Below are positions 25,417 through 32,221 of a stretch of DNA of 32,221 nt, piece by piece. Under the pieces are notes generated by a model. That model was not told the origin of the DNA. It saw nothing but the letters and a program-made list of their open reading frames with translations, and searched no databases. The stretch is from NCBI GenBank assembly GCA_026981655.1, contig JALSIJ010000022.1:1-32221 (forward strand). The letters run 5' to 3'. Position 1 is the stretch's first letter, and each line of letters begins with the position of its first letter. Position numbers and translations under genes: made by a program. This DNA comes from Rhizobiaceae bacterium (lineage in GTDB: Bacteria; Pseudomonadota; Alphaproteobacteria; Rhizobiales; Rhizobiaceae).

Positions 25417-25709
25417 GCCGATATTTTACCCGTTTCGATGACCATATAAAAGTGCATGTGCGGCTGACCCCTAACGCTCACAAGGATGAGGTCGGTCAGG
25501 TTGAAACCGGTGCTGATGATAAATCCTACCTAAAAGCAAAAGTCCGGGCTGTTCCCGAAAAAGGCAAGGCCAACAAGGCGCTTGAAAAACTGCTGGCCAA
25601 ATATTTTGGCGTTGCAAAATCAAGCGTGGAAGTGGTTTCCGGCTCGACCGGCCGGATCAAAACCGTTGCAGTTTGGGGCGATATGGAAAAGCTAGAAAAG
25701 CGGCTTTAG
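25413..25709 (+). CDS. DUF167 (YggU) family protein
   Basis: A 98-residue soluble protein of the DUF167 family: VHVRLTPNAHKDEV at 14-27, LKAKVRAVPEKGKANKALEKLLAKYF at 41-66 and VEVVSGSTGRIKTV at 74-87 are the family core. Function is unknown; it commonly follows YggT. The start is a TTG at 25413 whose last bases overlap the YggT stop (TTGA overlap), so it depends on coupling. Its own stop overlaps that of the convergent gene on the other strand. Confidence 0.9.
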   Translation: MSRYFTRFDDHIKVHVRLTPNAHKDEVGQVETGADDKSYLKAKVRAVPEKGKANKALEKLLAKYFGVAKSSVEVVSGSTGRIKTVAVWGDMEKLEKRL

Positions 25710-26143
25710 AAGCCTTCACATTTCGTGCCAATTTGCTCCTGCACAACATGGGTGATTTTACCATCCGCATAGTCAAACATCTCGCGGATCAGCTGCTCAT
25801 TATTTTCAAAACGATAGCAAACTTCAACCACATCTTTGCCCGGTTTGGAAGAAATCACATAGGTAAGAATTATCGCCCCCTTGGAAGCATCTTCCCATTC
25901 ATCAAGGCTGCCTAAAAACTCTTCCCGCGTCTGGGTTATACCCAAATCGCGCAGTTCAATTTTTGCATCTTCTGCAATCAGGTTTTTGAAATTCGGGTGA
26001 TTGACCTTGGTGAGCGCCACATACCACGCCTGCACCTCTGCTGACATTGTTGGCTCTTTTGCATCATCCTGCGCCAACAAAACTGACACCTGAGCAAGGC
26101 CAAATATCAGGGCAAGATAAAAAATCTGAACTGTTTTACGCAT
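25706..26143 (-). CDS. Secreted hypothetical protein, possibly NTF2/SnoaL-like
   Basis: A 145-residue protein with a signal peptide at about 1-25 (cut after VLLAQ). The mature part reads as a small alpha+beta cone fold: EVQAWYVALTKVNHPNFKNLIAEDAKIEL, then TREEFLGSLDEWEDA, then strand-rich VVEVCYRFENNEQLIREMFDYADGKITHVVQE, which resembles NTF2/SnoaL-like domains by pattern. Two cysteines (VCY and TKC near the C-terminus) could bond. The ATG at 26143 is chosen because it begins the signal peptide. It is the last gene of its strand here and its TAA overlaps the DUF167 stop. Confidence 0.65.
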   Translation of the reverse strand: MRKTVQIFYLALIFGLAQVSVLLAQDDAKEPTMSAEVQAWYVALTKVNHPNFKNLIAEDAKIELRDLGITQTREEFLGSLDEWEDASKGAIILTYVISSKPGKDVVEVCYRFENNEQLIREMFDYADGKITHVVQEQIGTKCEGF

Positions 26144-26278
26144 TACATTACCGGTTCCAAACAACTATCCAAAGAACCACTTAGCAGAAGAATCTGTATT
26201 TTACCATTCACCCGATGAATTTTGGTTATGATAGATCGCCGCGCCTGCAATCAGCAGAATTATTCGACTGGTCTGCGC

Positions 26279-27139
26279 TTATTTCCCTGGCAAATACAGG
26301 TTGCGCATTTGCACCATCGCCATCGGCCTAATGAGGCTGGCACTATCAGTCTCCAGCATTATTTCATTGGCCTTTCGGCGGTGGCTGCGGTCAAGAATTT
26401 CATACACAGAGGCGGTGACAACCTGCAAAGCTTTGTTCAGCGGCATGTCTTGCAAAATTCTGGCCAACAATAACGCCGCAGTTAAATCTCCTAATCCGTT
26501 TGGTGGATTTTCAATTGAGGCATGTTCTGCCAGCAATGCCCCTTTTGGCGAGAGCAATATGTTTCCGGTTGAATTACGCATCAGCGACAGGGCAGAGGTA
26601 ATCAGGGTCAACGGGCAATCAAGAACGGCCGCAGCACGTAATATTTCGTCATTGCTTTCAAAAGGTCGATGCCCGCTAAGCCAGGCCAGCTCAAACCGGT
26701 TGGGTGTTATCATATCGGCAATTGGCACAAGAATATCACGAATGGCGAAGGCCGTATCATCATCCACATATAGCCCGCCCGCATCACCTATTACCGGGTC
26801 GCACACATAGATCAAATCCGGGTTGGTTTTCCGCACACTTTTCACAAGAGAGCCAATTGCCCTGGCTTGCGCAGCATTGCCGAGATAACCGCTCAATATG
26901 CCGCCAACTTCTGATAGCCACGGCGCACTAGCTAAATCTTCAAGCAGTGATGAAAACTCGACTTCACTGGCCACAATACGCGTAGCCTTGCCATGCCCCG
27001 GATGCCAGGGCAGCGTAACCGTTGGCACCGCCCAGACATTATGCCCTAAAACTTCAAGTGCAAATACCGCCACCCTGTTGCCAACGCTCCCCCGCGCAAC
27101 ATGGCTTGAAATAACAATAACAGCAGGATTTTGGTCCAT
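26279..27139 (-). CDS. pdxY: PdxY-type pyridoxal/pyridoxine kinase
   Basis: A 286-residue ribokinase-superfamily kinase that phosphorylates pyridoxal (vitamin B6 salvage). Motifs: SSHVARGSVGNR at 12-23 for substrate, VCDPVIGD near 120, TPNRFELAWLSG near 143, LITSAL for nucleotide, and NGLGDLTAALLLA with the catalytic Asp in the GxGD anion hole. VTASVYEIL near the end is typical of PdxY. No ribosome site is obvious; the gene starts 5 bases after the small membrane-protein gene, so it may be coupled. Whether it prefers pyridoxal or pyridoxine is not clear. Confidence 0.9.
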   Translation of the reverse strand: MDQNPAVIVISSHVARGSVGNRVAVFALEVLGHNVWAVPTVTLPWHPGHGKATRIVASEVEFSSLLEDLASAPWLSEVGGILSGYLGNAAQARAIGSLVKSVRKTNPDLIYVCDPVIGDAGGLYVDDDTAFAIRDILVPIADMITPNRFELAWLSGHRPFESNDEILRAAAVLDCPLTLITSALSLMRNSTGNILLSPKGALLAEHASIENPPNGLGDLTAALLLARILQDMPLNKALQVVTASVYEILDRSHRRKANEIMLETDSASLIRPMAMVQMRNLYLPGK

Positions 27140-27144
27140 AATAA

Positions 27145-27399
27145 TCAGACAAAAAAGGTATTATACAGATAAAGCAACAAGCCGATTGTTATAAAAACCG
27201 ACAAAACCCGGCCAATACGTTTGCCCCAAACTTCAATTGGGTCATTCGGGTCGCTATCCTTGCCAAGAAAATGGTCGCGGGTTTTTTCAGCCGAGCGCGC
27301 AAAAGATGAGGAGCCAAATGTTTCACTATCACGATCCACATTTGAGAGAATTCGCTTGGCCTCGCGCGCATTTTCATCAGGTGATTTGTTTTTACTCAT
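27145..27399 (-). CDS. Small tail-anchored membrane hypothetical protein
   Basis: An 84-residue protein I do not recognise beyond type. The first 60 residues are charged and hydrophilic (SFARSAEKTRDHFLG near 32-46, DPNDPIEVWGKRIGR near 50-64) and a single membrane helix closes it (about 65-82), so it is probably tail-anchored facing the cytoplasm. It lies 33 bases after the YihY/BrkB gene and 5 bases before pdxY in one transcription unit. Small proteins of this shape are common in Hyphomicrobiales genomes. Confidence 0.7.
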   Translation of the reverse strand: MSKNKSPDENAREAKRILSNVDRDSETFGSSSFARSAEKTRDHFLGKDSDPNDPIEVWGKRIGRVLSVFITIGLLLYLYNTFFV

Positions 27400-27432
27400 A
27401 ACTGCTACCCAACTGGTTTGCTGAAATTGGAA

Positions 27433-28290
27433 TCAAGACTTTGAAACAATAGCGCGCGCCAGAAAATATCTGGAAATTGACGCATTGAACTCTGCCCCTA
27501 TAATAAAAAATGCCGCAAGAAGATATAAGAATAGTAGCGCAATTATACCGCTGGCAAGGCCCGCATAGGTGCTTGTATAGGTGGCAAACTGCTCAAGATA
27601 GGTGGCAAATACCCAAGAGCCGACAAATGAAGCGATAATTGAGAGAATTATTCCCGGCCACAGCACATCAAAAGCGCGTTTTCCAGCCGGTAGCCACCGG
27701 TGAGATGCGTAAAGGCCGGTTACCAGCACAAGTGATACGACCGCATATCGAAGCATAAACACCTGGCTTGAAAGTTCTGCTGCTTGCGGAAAATACTTCA
27801 CCACAATTGACCATACCAATGGAGCCAGCACCAACAGAAAAGAAATTGACAGAAGCGCCAGGGTCGCCAGGATCACAAAGAACAGGCTTTGAATACGCCT
27901 GAATAAAAATGAGCGATTTTCTTTTTGCCGATAGGCACGATTTAACGCAACCCGCAATGCTTCCACCCCATTAGATGCAAAAACCAGCGCCAGCAATCCC
28001 CCAAATGTGAGCAGGTCACCACGCGGCACGGAAAGCACCGTATGAACTTCGCCGGCAATGGGTTTTGCAATAATTTCAGGCATTATATCAAAGATAAAAT
28101 CTACCGCAGATGTGGCAACAATTCCACCGCCCAAAAAGCTGGCCAGACTGGTTGCGAATATCAAAAACGGAAAGGCCGCCAACAGCACCGACATAGCAAC
28201 ATGCGAAGCCATCGCCCAACCATCATCGCCATTAAAATGACCCAGCGCATCCCTGGAGACCCGGTGAAAAACCATTATGCGCTGATGCAT
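27433..28290 (-). CDS. YihY/BrkB family membrane protein
   Basis: A 285-residue inner-membrane protein of the YihY/virulence factor BrkB family, whose transport or other role is unproven (often wrongly called ribonuclease BN). About six membrane helices are visible; diagnostic pieces are AAFPFLIFATSLASFLG near 35, GLLALVFASNGVEALRVALNRAYR near 95, and the last helix pair TYAGLASGIIALLFLYLLAAFFIIGAEFNA near 242-270. The ATG has AAGGGA 6 bases upstream. It leads a three-gene minus-strand unit. Confidence 0.9.
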   Translation of the reverse strand: MHQRIMVFHRVSRDALGHFNGDDGWAMASHVAMSVLLAAFPFLIFATSLASFLGGGIVATSAVDFIFDIMPEIIAKPIAGEVHTVLSVPRGDLLTFGGLLALVFASNGVEALRVALNRAYRQKENRSFLFRRIQSLFFVILATLALLSISFLLVLAPLVWSIVVKYFPQAAELSSQVFMLRYAVVSLVLVTGLYASHRWLPAGKRAFDVLWPGIILSIIASFVGSWVFATYLEQFATYTSTYAGLASGIIALLFLYLLAAFFIIGAEFNASISRYFLARAIVSKS

Positions 28291-28484
28291 GCACTATCCC
28301 TTTTCCTGGGCCCTGAGCCCAAACACCTTTCATCCATAGCAAATTTGCATCCAGAAACAAATCACCGAAAGATCAAAGGCAGTCAGCAACAGTGATGCGG
28401 CATCATCGCGCGGGACAATTCTGTTGCTGGTAACATGGTTGTAATAGGGCTAGTTTGAAATGAAAACTAATGATGGAAAATCCA

Positions 28485-28673
28485 ATGTCCTCAATTTTGC
28501 CCACAATGGCCCTGATCGCCATGGCATCCGTTGCGCTTATTCTTATCTACGGCCTTTGGAATATGATGAAAAGTGGCAGCGCCAACCTTTCACAAAAACT
28601 CATGCGTCTGCGGGTCATAACACAGGCGATCGCGGTCGTATTGATTGTAGCAGCCATTTATTTCACCCGATAA
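28485..28673 (+). CDS. HIG1-like twin-transmembrane protein
   Basis: A 62-residue membrane protein with two helices (about 5-27 and 43-60) joined by a basic loop with SANLSQKLMRLRVITQ, the pattern of the HIG1 / twin-transmembrane small proteins of alphaproteobacteria, related to respiratory supercomplex factors. The ATG at 28485 with GGAA upstream gives the usual N-terminus; ATGs at 28470 and 28473 are alternatives. It precedes the cobalamin adenosyltransferase gene, with structured element copy B between them. Confidence 0.75.
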   Translation: MSSILPTMALIAMASVALILIYGLWNMMKSGSANLSQKLMRLRVITQAIAVVLIVAAIYFTR

Positions 28674-28682
28674 CCCGATACC

Positions 28683-28834
28683 ATTAGACTGTTTCACATT
28701 TAGGTGGAAACAGTCAGGCTTCGAAGAGAAGCCCGGCGCGTTGCGCCGCACCCGCATAGGCTGGGGCTTAGTCCCAAATTGCCGTGAGCGAAAAAAACAA
28801 GAGCGATTCTATCCAATAATGAAAAGCTCTAGGG
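28683..28834 (+). repeat. Dispersed structured element, copy B (after the HIG1-like gene)
   Basis: Hairpins in order: GACTGTTTC (28687-28695) with GAAACAGTC (28707-28715); GGCTTC (28717-28722) with GAAGCC (28728-28733); CGGCGC (28734-28739) with GCGCCG (28743-28748); TGGGGC (28762-28767) with GTCCCA (28771-28776); the box GCCGTGAGCGAAAAAA (from 28781); and AGAGC (28800-28804) with GCTCT (28826-28830). It begins 14 bases after the HIG1-like stop. Compared with copy A, both arms of stems 1, 3 and 4 differ but still pair. There is no coding sequence here. Confidence 0.65.
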
Positions 28835-28897
28835 CAAACTTGCACCCGCTCACCTAAACCAGCTAAATAACAGCATTTAGCATTCGGGCAGGTTCAC

Positions 28898-29479
28898 ATG
28901 GTGATTCTCAATAAAATTTATACCAAAACCGGAGACGATGGCACCACCGGCCTCGGCAATGGGGAGCGGCGCAAAAAATACGACCTGCGCGTTGCAGCCT
29001 ATGGCAGTGTGGATGAGGCCAATGCGGCAATTGGGATTGCCCGGCTTTCAACCTCCAAAGACCACCCAAAACTGGATATTTTACTGCAGGCCATTCAAAA
29101 TGACCTGTTCGACCTTGGCGCTGATCTGGCAACACCTGAGGGAGACAAACCACCCGACTATGAACCCTTACGAATTATTGAAACCCAGGTTCAGCGGCTT
29201 GAAAATGACATAGATGCCCTCAATTCGAAGCTCGAACCGTTACGCACATTTGTCTTGCCGGGTGGCACACCGGCGGCTGCCCACCTGCATCTGGCCCGCA
29301 CAATTGCCCGGCGCGCAGAGCGGCTGATGGTCGAACTTGCCGAAAATAATGCTGAAAAAATCAATCTTCAAGCATTGATCTATATAAACCGATTATCTGA
29401 TTTCTTGTTTGTTGCTGCACGTTATGTCAATAATTACGGTTCGACCGATATTTTATGGGTTCCAGGAAAAAACCGGTAA
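28898..29479 (+). CDS. PduO-type cob(I)yrinic acid a,c-diamide / cob(I)alamin adenosyltransferase
   Basis: A 193-residue ATP:cob(I)alamin adenosyltransferase of the PduO/MMAB type, which makes adenosylcobalamin for enzymes such as methylmalonyl-CoA mutase. The ATP-binding N-terminus KIYTKTGDDGTTGLGNGER (6-24) and RVAAYGSVDEANAAIG follow the family; the conserved ARTIARRAERLMVEL near 142-156 and FLFVAARYVN near the end complete the trimer active site. The ATG has GCAGG 7 bases upstream. The rhomboid gene follows after 24 bases. Confidence 0.95.
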   Translation: MVILNKIYTKTGDDGTTGLGNGERRKKYDLRVAAYGSVDEANAAIGIARLSTSKDHPKLDILLQAIQNDLFDLGADLATPEGDKPPDYEPLRIIETQVQRLENDIDALNSKLEPLRTFVLPGGTPAAAHLHLARTIARRAERLMVELAENNAEKINLQALIYINRLSDFLFVAARYVNNYGSTDILWVPGKNR

Positions 29480-29503
29480 CCAATATTCCAAGGTAAATTA
29501 TCC

Positions 29504-30286
29504 ATGTTCATTCCATTACATGACACCAACCCATTGCAGCATATTCGATTTTATTATGTGACACTTGCCATCATTGTTATAAATATCCTGATCTGGGCAG
29601 CATTGGGAACACCTGCAATCTCCAGCCCCGAATTGGCAAAATCAACTTCCATTTCTTTTGGGTTTATCCCCTCTGTTGTAAATGATTTCAGGGTTTTGCC
29701 AGCTAAATATTTCATACTTCCTGATTGGACCAGTTACATCACATACGCCTTTCTGCATGCCGATTTTATCCATCTGGCCGGGAATATGCTTTTCATCTGG
29801 GTGTTTGCCGACAATGTCGAAGATGCAATGGGGCACTGGCGTTTTTTGGTATTTTTTCTGGCCTGTGCTGCCGGTGGCGCATGGGTGCATGCGCTTGTAT
29901 TACCCACATCAGATTCCCCACTGGTCGGCGCATCAGGCGCAGCAGCAGGCATTGTTGCTGCCTATTTGATGCTGCATCCGCATGTAAAAATCTGGGTGCT
30001 GGCATTGGGCAGAATACCGATAAAACTAAAAGCCTATTGGGTTTTAGGCGCTTGGGTTGCCTTTCAGCTTGGCATGTTTTTATTCTCCACCGGCAGCCAG
30101 ATTTCCTGGGCTGCCCATGTCGGCGGTATCGTAACCGGGATTATTCTGGTCGTGTTCCTGCGACGGCGAGGCGTACCGCTGTTTGATCGCGGCATTGCAC
30201 AAGCAGCACAAAGTGCAACTCCAATTCCGGTTGAAACTGTCCGCGAACCAGCTGTGCAGCCCGCCTCTCGCTGGGGTCGCAAATAA
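29504..30286 (+). CDS. Rhomboid-family intramembrane serine protease
   Basis: A 260-residue polytopic membrane protease that cuts transmembrane substrates. The dyad is intact: S144 in VGASGAAAG and H205 in WAAHVGGIVTG. The HADFIHLAGNMLFIWVFADNVED loop (about 84-106) supplies the conserved HxxxN region. About seven membrane segments are seen, with a soluble C-terminal tail rich in Pro and Ala from about 230. It ends five bases before the stop of the convergent YhaN-like gene. Confidence 0.93.
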   Translation: MFIPLHDTNPLQHIRFYYVTLAIIVINILIWAALGTPAISSPELAKSTSISFGFIPSVVNDFRVLPAKYFILPDWTSYITYAFLHADFIHLAGNMLFIWVFADNVEDAMGHWRFLVFFLACAAGGAWVHALVLPTSDSPLVGASGAAAGIVAAYLMLHPHVKIWVLALGRIPIKLKAYWVLGAWVAFQLGMFLFSTGSQISWAAHVGGIVTGIILVVFLRRRGVPLFDRGIAQAAQSATPIPVETVREPAVQPASRWGRK

Positions 30287-30291
30287 AGCCC

Positions 30292-32221
30292 TCACACGAC
30301 CAGTTTAGCCCCCGGCAGGGTGTGAATTTGCAATGCTTCACCACACACATCTTTAGCAATTTGGCAAAGATGTTGATGATGGGTGAGATAGACAACCTGC
30401 CCTAATTTCGACATTTCTGCCAATAGTTTAAAGGTTTCGGCTGATCGGTCGTCATCAAACGGCTCCAGAATATCGTCGGCGAAAAACGGCAGGGTTTCAC
30501 GCGATTTTGCAAATTCCGCATGCCCGGCAATGCGCAAAGCAAGATAAAGCTGAAATCTCGTTCCACGCGACATCTGATTGGCCTCGATGGATGAACCATC
30601 TGACCGCGTTCCCACAAGAATGTCACCATTTTTGCCCGGTGCTGATGTCAGCCCTTTGAAATTTTCTCGGGTAATTTGAACAAAGGCCTGACTGGCCCGC
30701 TGCATCATCGCGCTTCGATGTTTATCACGGTAGACCCGCAGCGCCTCACCCACCATCAACCGCCCGGCCATCAGCCGCATATAGGCGTGCGCCTCCTGCT
30801 CTATCTGCAGCAACAAGACTTGCCGCACCTCTTCCAGTTGTGCTGCTTCGCCATCATCTCCAACCGCTGCCAATTGCCGCTCAGCCTCTTTCCACTGGTG
30901 ATAGAGCTGCATAACATTTTCCTGCTCTGCAGCCTCATCCTGCTTCAGCGAGGCGTGTTCCTGTTCGAGCTCCGCAAGTTTTGAAGGTGGCTCGCAATGG
31001 CCCCGAACCATTTCTAGGGCGACGTCAAGATTATCAGCATCGAGCAATTTGCGAAGATTTTCACCCAATTGTCCGGCCTGCATAAGGAGCATCTTTTTCT
31101 CCTCACCACGCTTCAATTGCGCCAAAAGCTCACTTTGCGTTTCAACCCCGATTTCAGCACACAATGCCTGCTGGCGCTTCTTAATAACATTGAACCTGTC
31201 TTCCGCTTGCTGCAACCGCAATTTTTGAGCTTCAACCAGATCAAGTTGTTCCTGCAACCGTCTTTGGCCTTCCTCAGCACGCGCCAGCTGAAATCGCAGT
31301 TGATCGGCTATCTGCAATGGCTCTTGCTTTCTTGTATCATCATCCACCCCGACTTCTTGTATCAACCGGTTCACTTCAGCGATATAAGTAGCGCGATTGA
31401 GTTCCATCGCCGCAATACGCGCCTGCAATTTATCAATGGACGAAAACTGAACCTCCAGATCGTCCATAACCTGAAACATGTGCTTAGCTTCAACAGGCTT
31501 GATACCCGCCATCCAACTACCTTCCAGCGCCGCTGCCCATTGCACCTGCCATGCATTTTCCGCTTCAATCAGCAGCGCATGTTGCCGTTCACGCTGTCTT
31601 AAATCAGCTTTTGCATCCAAATGCGCTTTTGCAGCCAAACCCCGGAGCCTTTTCTGATTATTCCAGTCATCAACCGCTAATTTACATCGTGCAATCAGCC
31701 CTTGCGAATTATCATTTTGGTCTTCGCTGCCAGCTTCAATAATTCCGGCCTCTTGCATCTGTTCAAGCAGGTTTTTGCGGGCAATAAGCCGCTGATTTTC
31801 AAAACCCTCAAACTCAGCCTCGACTTTCGCCAATTTTCCACTTTGGCGCAGGACCGTCTCCCGCTTTTCAAGCCAGCCGCTCAGAAAACTCAACCCGGTT
31901 GATGCGGGCAGCCCCAGCCCGGTCATAATCTCTGCAACCCTATGACTGATTTTTTCAATTTTTGATAAAAGTGCTTTTTTTTGTTCTTGCCCAACCCGCA
32001 AACGAGCACTGTTTTTTGCCAGTTCCACTTGCACTTGCTTCAGGCTTGCAAGCTCGGTCGATTGAGCAAGCCGCAGCAATGATGCCTCATCATCCTCCTT
32101 CATTCGCACTTCAAAGGCTTTGGCACTTTCCTGCAATTGCTCGGTCGATGGCGGTTGGCCATTTTCAAATTCACCAATATGATCCGCCCAAGCCCTGTCA
32201 CGCGCCTGACGAATTAGTTTG
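30292..32221 (-). CDS. YhaN-like AAA/SMC-type ATPase, C-terminal part (partial)
   Basis: The reading frame is open to the window edge, so the N-terminus with Walker A is missing; about 642 residues are visible. Most of it is long coiled coil rich in Glu, Gln, Leu and Ala. The C-terminal ATPase half has the ABC-like signature NQMSRGTRFQLYLALR, Walker B LPFFADDILEPFDDD, and the H-loop VVYLTHHQH, as in YhaN and other SbcC/RecN-like proteins. The partner is normally an SbcD-like exonuclease gene just upstream on the same strand, which would lie beyond the right edge; this is inference. An apparent start at 32136 is an internal TTG (Leu), not a real start. Confidence 0.88.
   Translation of the reverse strand, partial: KLIRQARDRAWADHIGEFENGQPPSTEQLQESAKAFEVRMKEDDEASLLRLAQSTELASLKQVQVELAKNSARLRVGQEQKKALLSKIEKISHRVAEIMTGLGLPASTGLSFLSGWLEKRETVLRQSGKLAKVEAEFEGFENQRLIARKNLLEQMQEAGIIEAGSEDQNDNSQGLIARCKLAVDDWNNQKRLRGLAAKAHLDAKADLRQRERQHALLIEAENAWQVQWAAALEGSWMAGIKPVEAKHMFQVMDDLEVQFSSIDKLQARIAAMELNRATYIAEVNRLIQEVGVDDDTRKQEPLQIADQLRFQLARAEEGQRRLQEQLDLVEAQKLRLQQAEDRFNVIKKRQQALCAEIGVETQSELLAQLKRGEEKKMLLMQAGQLGENLRKLLDADNLDVALEMVRGHCEPPSKLAELEQEHASLKQDEAAEQENVMQLYHQWKEAERQLAAVGDDGEAAQLEEVRQVLLLQIEQEAHAYMRLMAGRLMVGEALRVYRDKHRSAMMQRASQAFVQITRENFKGLTSAPGKNGDILVGTRSDGSSIEANQMSRGTRFQLYLALRIAGHAEFAKSRETLPFFADDILEPFDDDRSAETFKLLAEMSKLGQVVYLTHHQHLCQIAKDVCGEALQIHTLPGAKLVV

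Noticed and set aside
32136-32221. Start of the YhaN-like gene at 32136
   Set aside because: The codon is TTG inside an open frame that continues in coding style to the window edge (KLIRQARDRAWADHIG), so the gene is truncated by the window and does not start there.
1-32221. CRISPR array, tRNA or rRNA genes, phage or anti-phage system
   Set aside because: No regularly spaced direct repeats, no tRNA cloverleaf that I could recognise and no phage or defence protein families were seen.

Overview
The window looks like the chromosome of an alphaproteobacterium, most likely of the Hyphomicrobiales/Rhizobiales type. The evidence is protein family content and gene style: sdhC-sdhD-sdhA...sdhB, an alphaproteobacterial-type IspG, a short HIG1-like twin-transmembrane protein next to a PduO-type cobalamin adenosyltransferase, YggT with DUF167, and a perfect CtrA-type TTAA-N7-TTAA box. 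Base composition is moderate by eye. I see no rRNA, tRNA, phage, transposase or CRISPR array. Most of the window is ordinary housekeeping sequence.

Layout. 1-3.6 kb: AEC-family transporter (+), secreted phosphodiester-glycosidase-like protein (-), leuC (+). 3.6-6.3 kb: a minus-strand envelope-stress cluster of a Spy/CpxP-like LTxxQ protein, an OmpR-type regulator and a sensor kinase, with a CpxR-box-like direct repeat upstream. 6.5-9.5 kb: exported SNase-like nuclease (+), acs (-), DUF1761 protein (-). 9.6-10.1 kb: lipoprotein M15-type peptidase (+) behind a CtrA box. 10.3-13.9 kb: a five-gene minus-strand operon (Tat-exported cyclase, AhpD-like protein, GST, DUF3995 protein, YcaQ-type crosslink glycosylase). 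14.1-18.7 kb: the succinate dehydrogenase operon, in which a small cysteine-containing secreted protein and an FkbM methyltransferase lie between sdhA and sdhB. 19.3-22.0 kb: a two-subunit molybdenum hydroxylase of the isoquinoline 1-oxidoreductase type (-). 22.4-25.7 kb: ispG, TerB-like, class-I glutamine amidotransferase, YggT, DUF167 (+). 25.7-28.3 kb: secreted hypothetical, pdxY-type kinase, small membrane protein and YihY/BrkB protein (-). 28.5-30.3 kb: HIG1-like protein, cobalamin adenosyltransferase, rhomboid protease (+). 30.3 kb to the end: a YhaN-like AAA ATPase (-), cut by the window edge.

The most unusual signal is non-coding. A family of roughly 150-190 bp structured elements sits just 3' of plus-strand genes. 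There are two good copies (after sdhB and after the HIG1-like gene), one diverged copy (after the M15 lipoprotein) and one clear 3' fragment (after the nuclease). The copies share a 3' box GCCGTGAGCGAAAAAA. Between the two best copies at least three hairpins keep pairing although both arms have changed, so the base-paired structure appears to be conserved. A second notable system is the Cpx-like stress cluster with its candidate operator.
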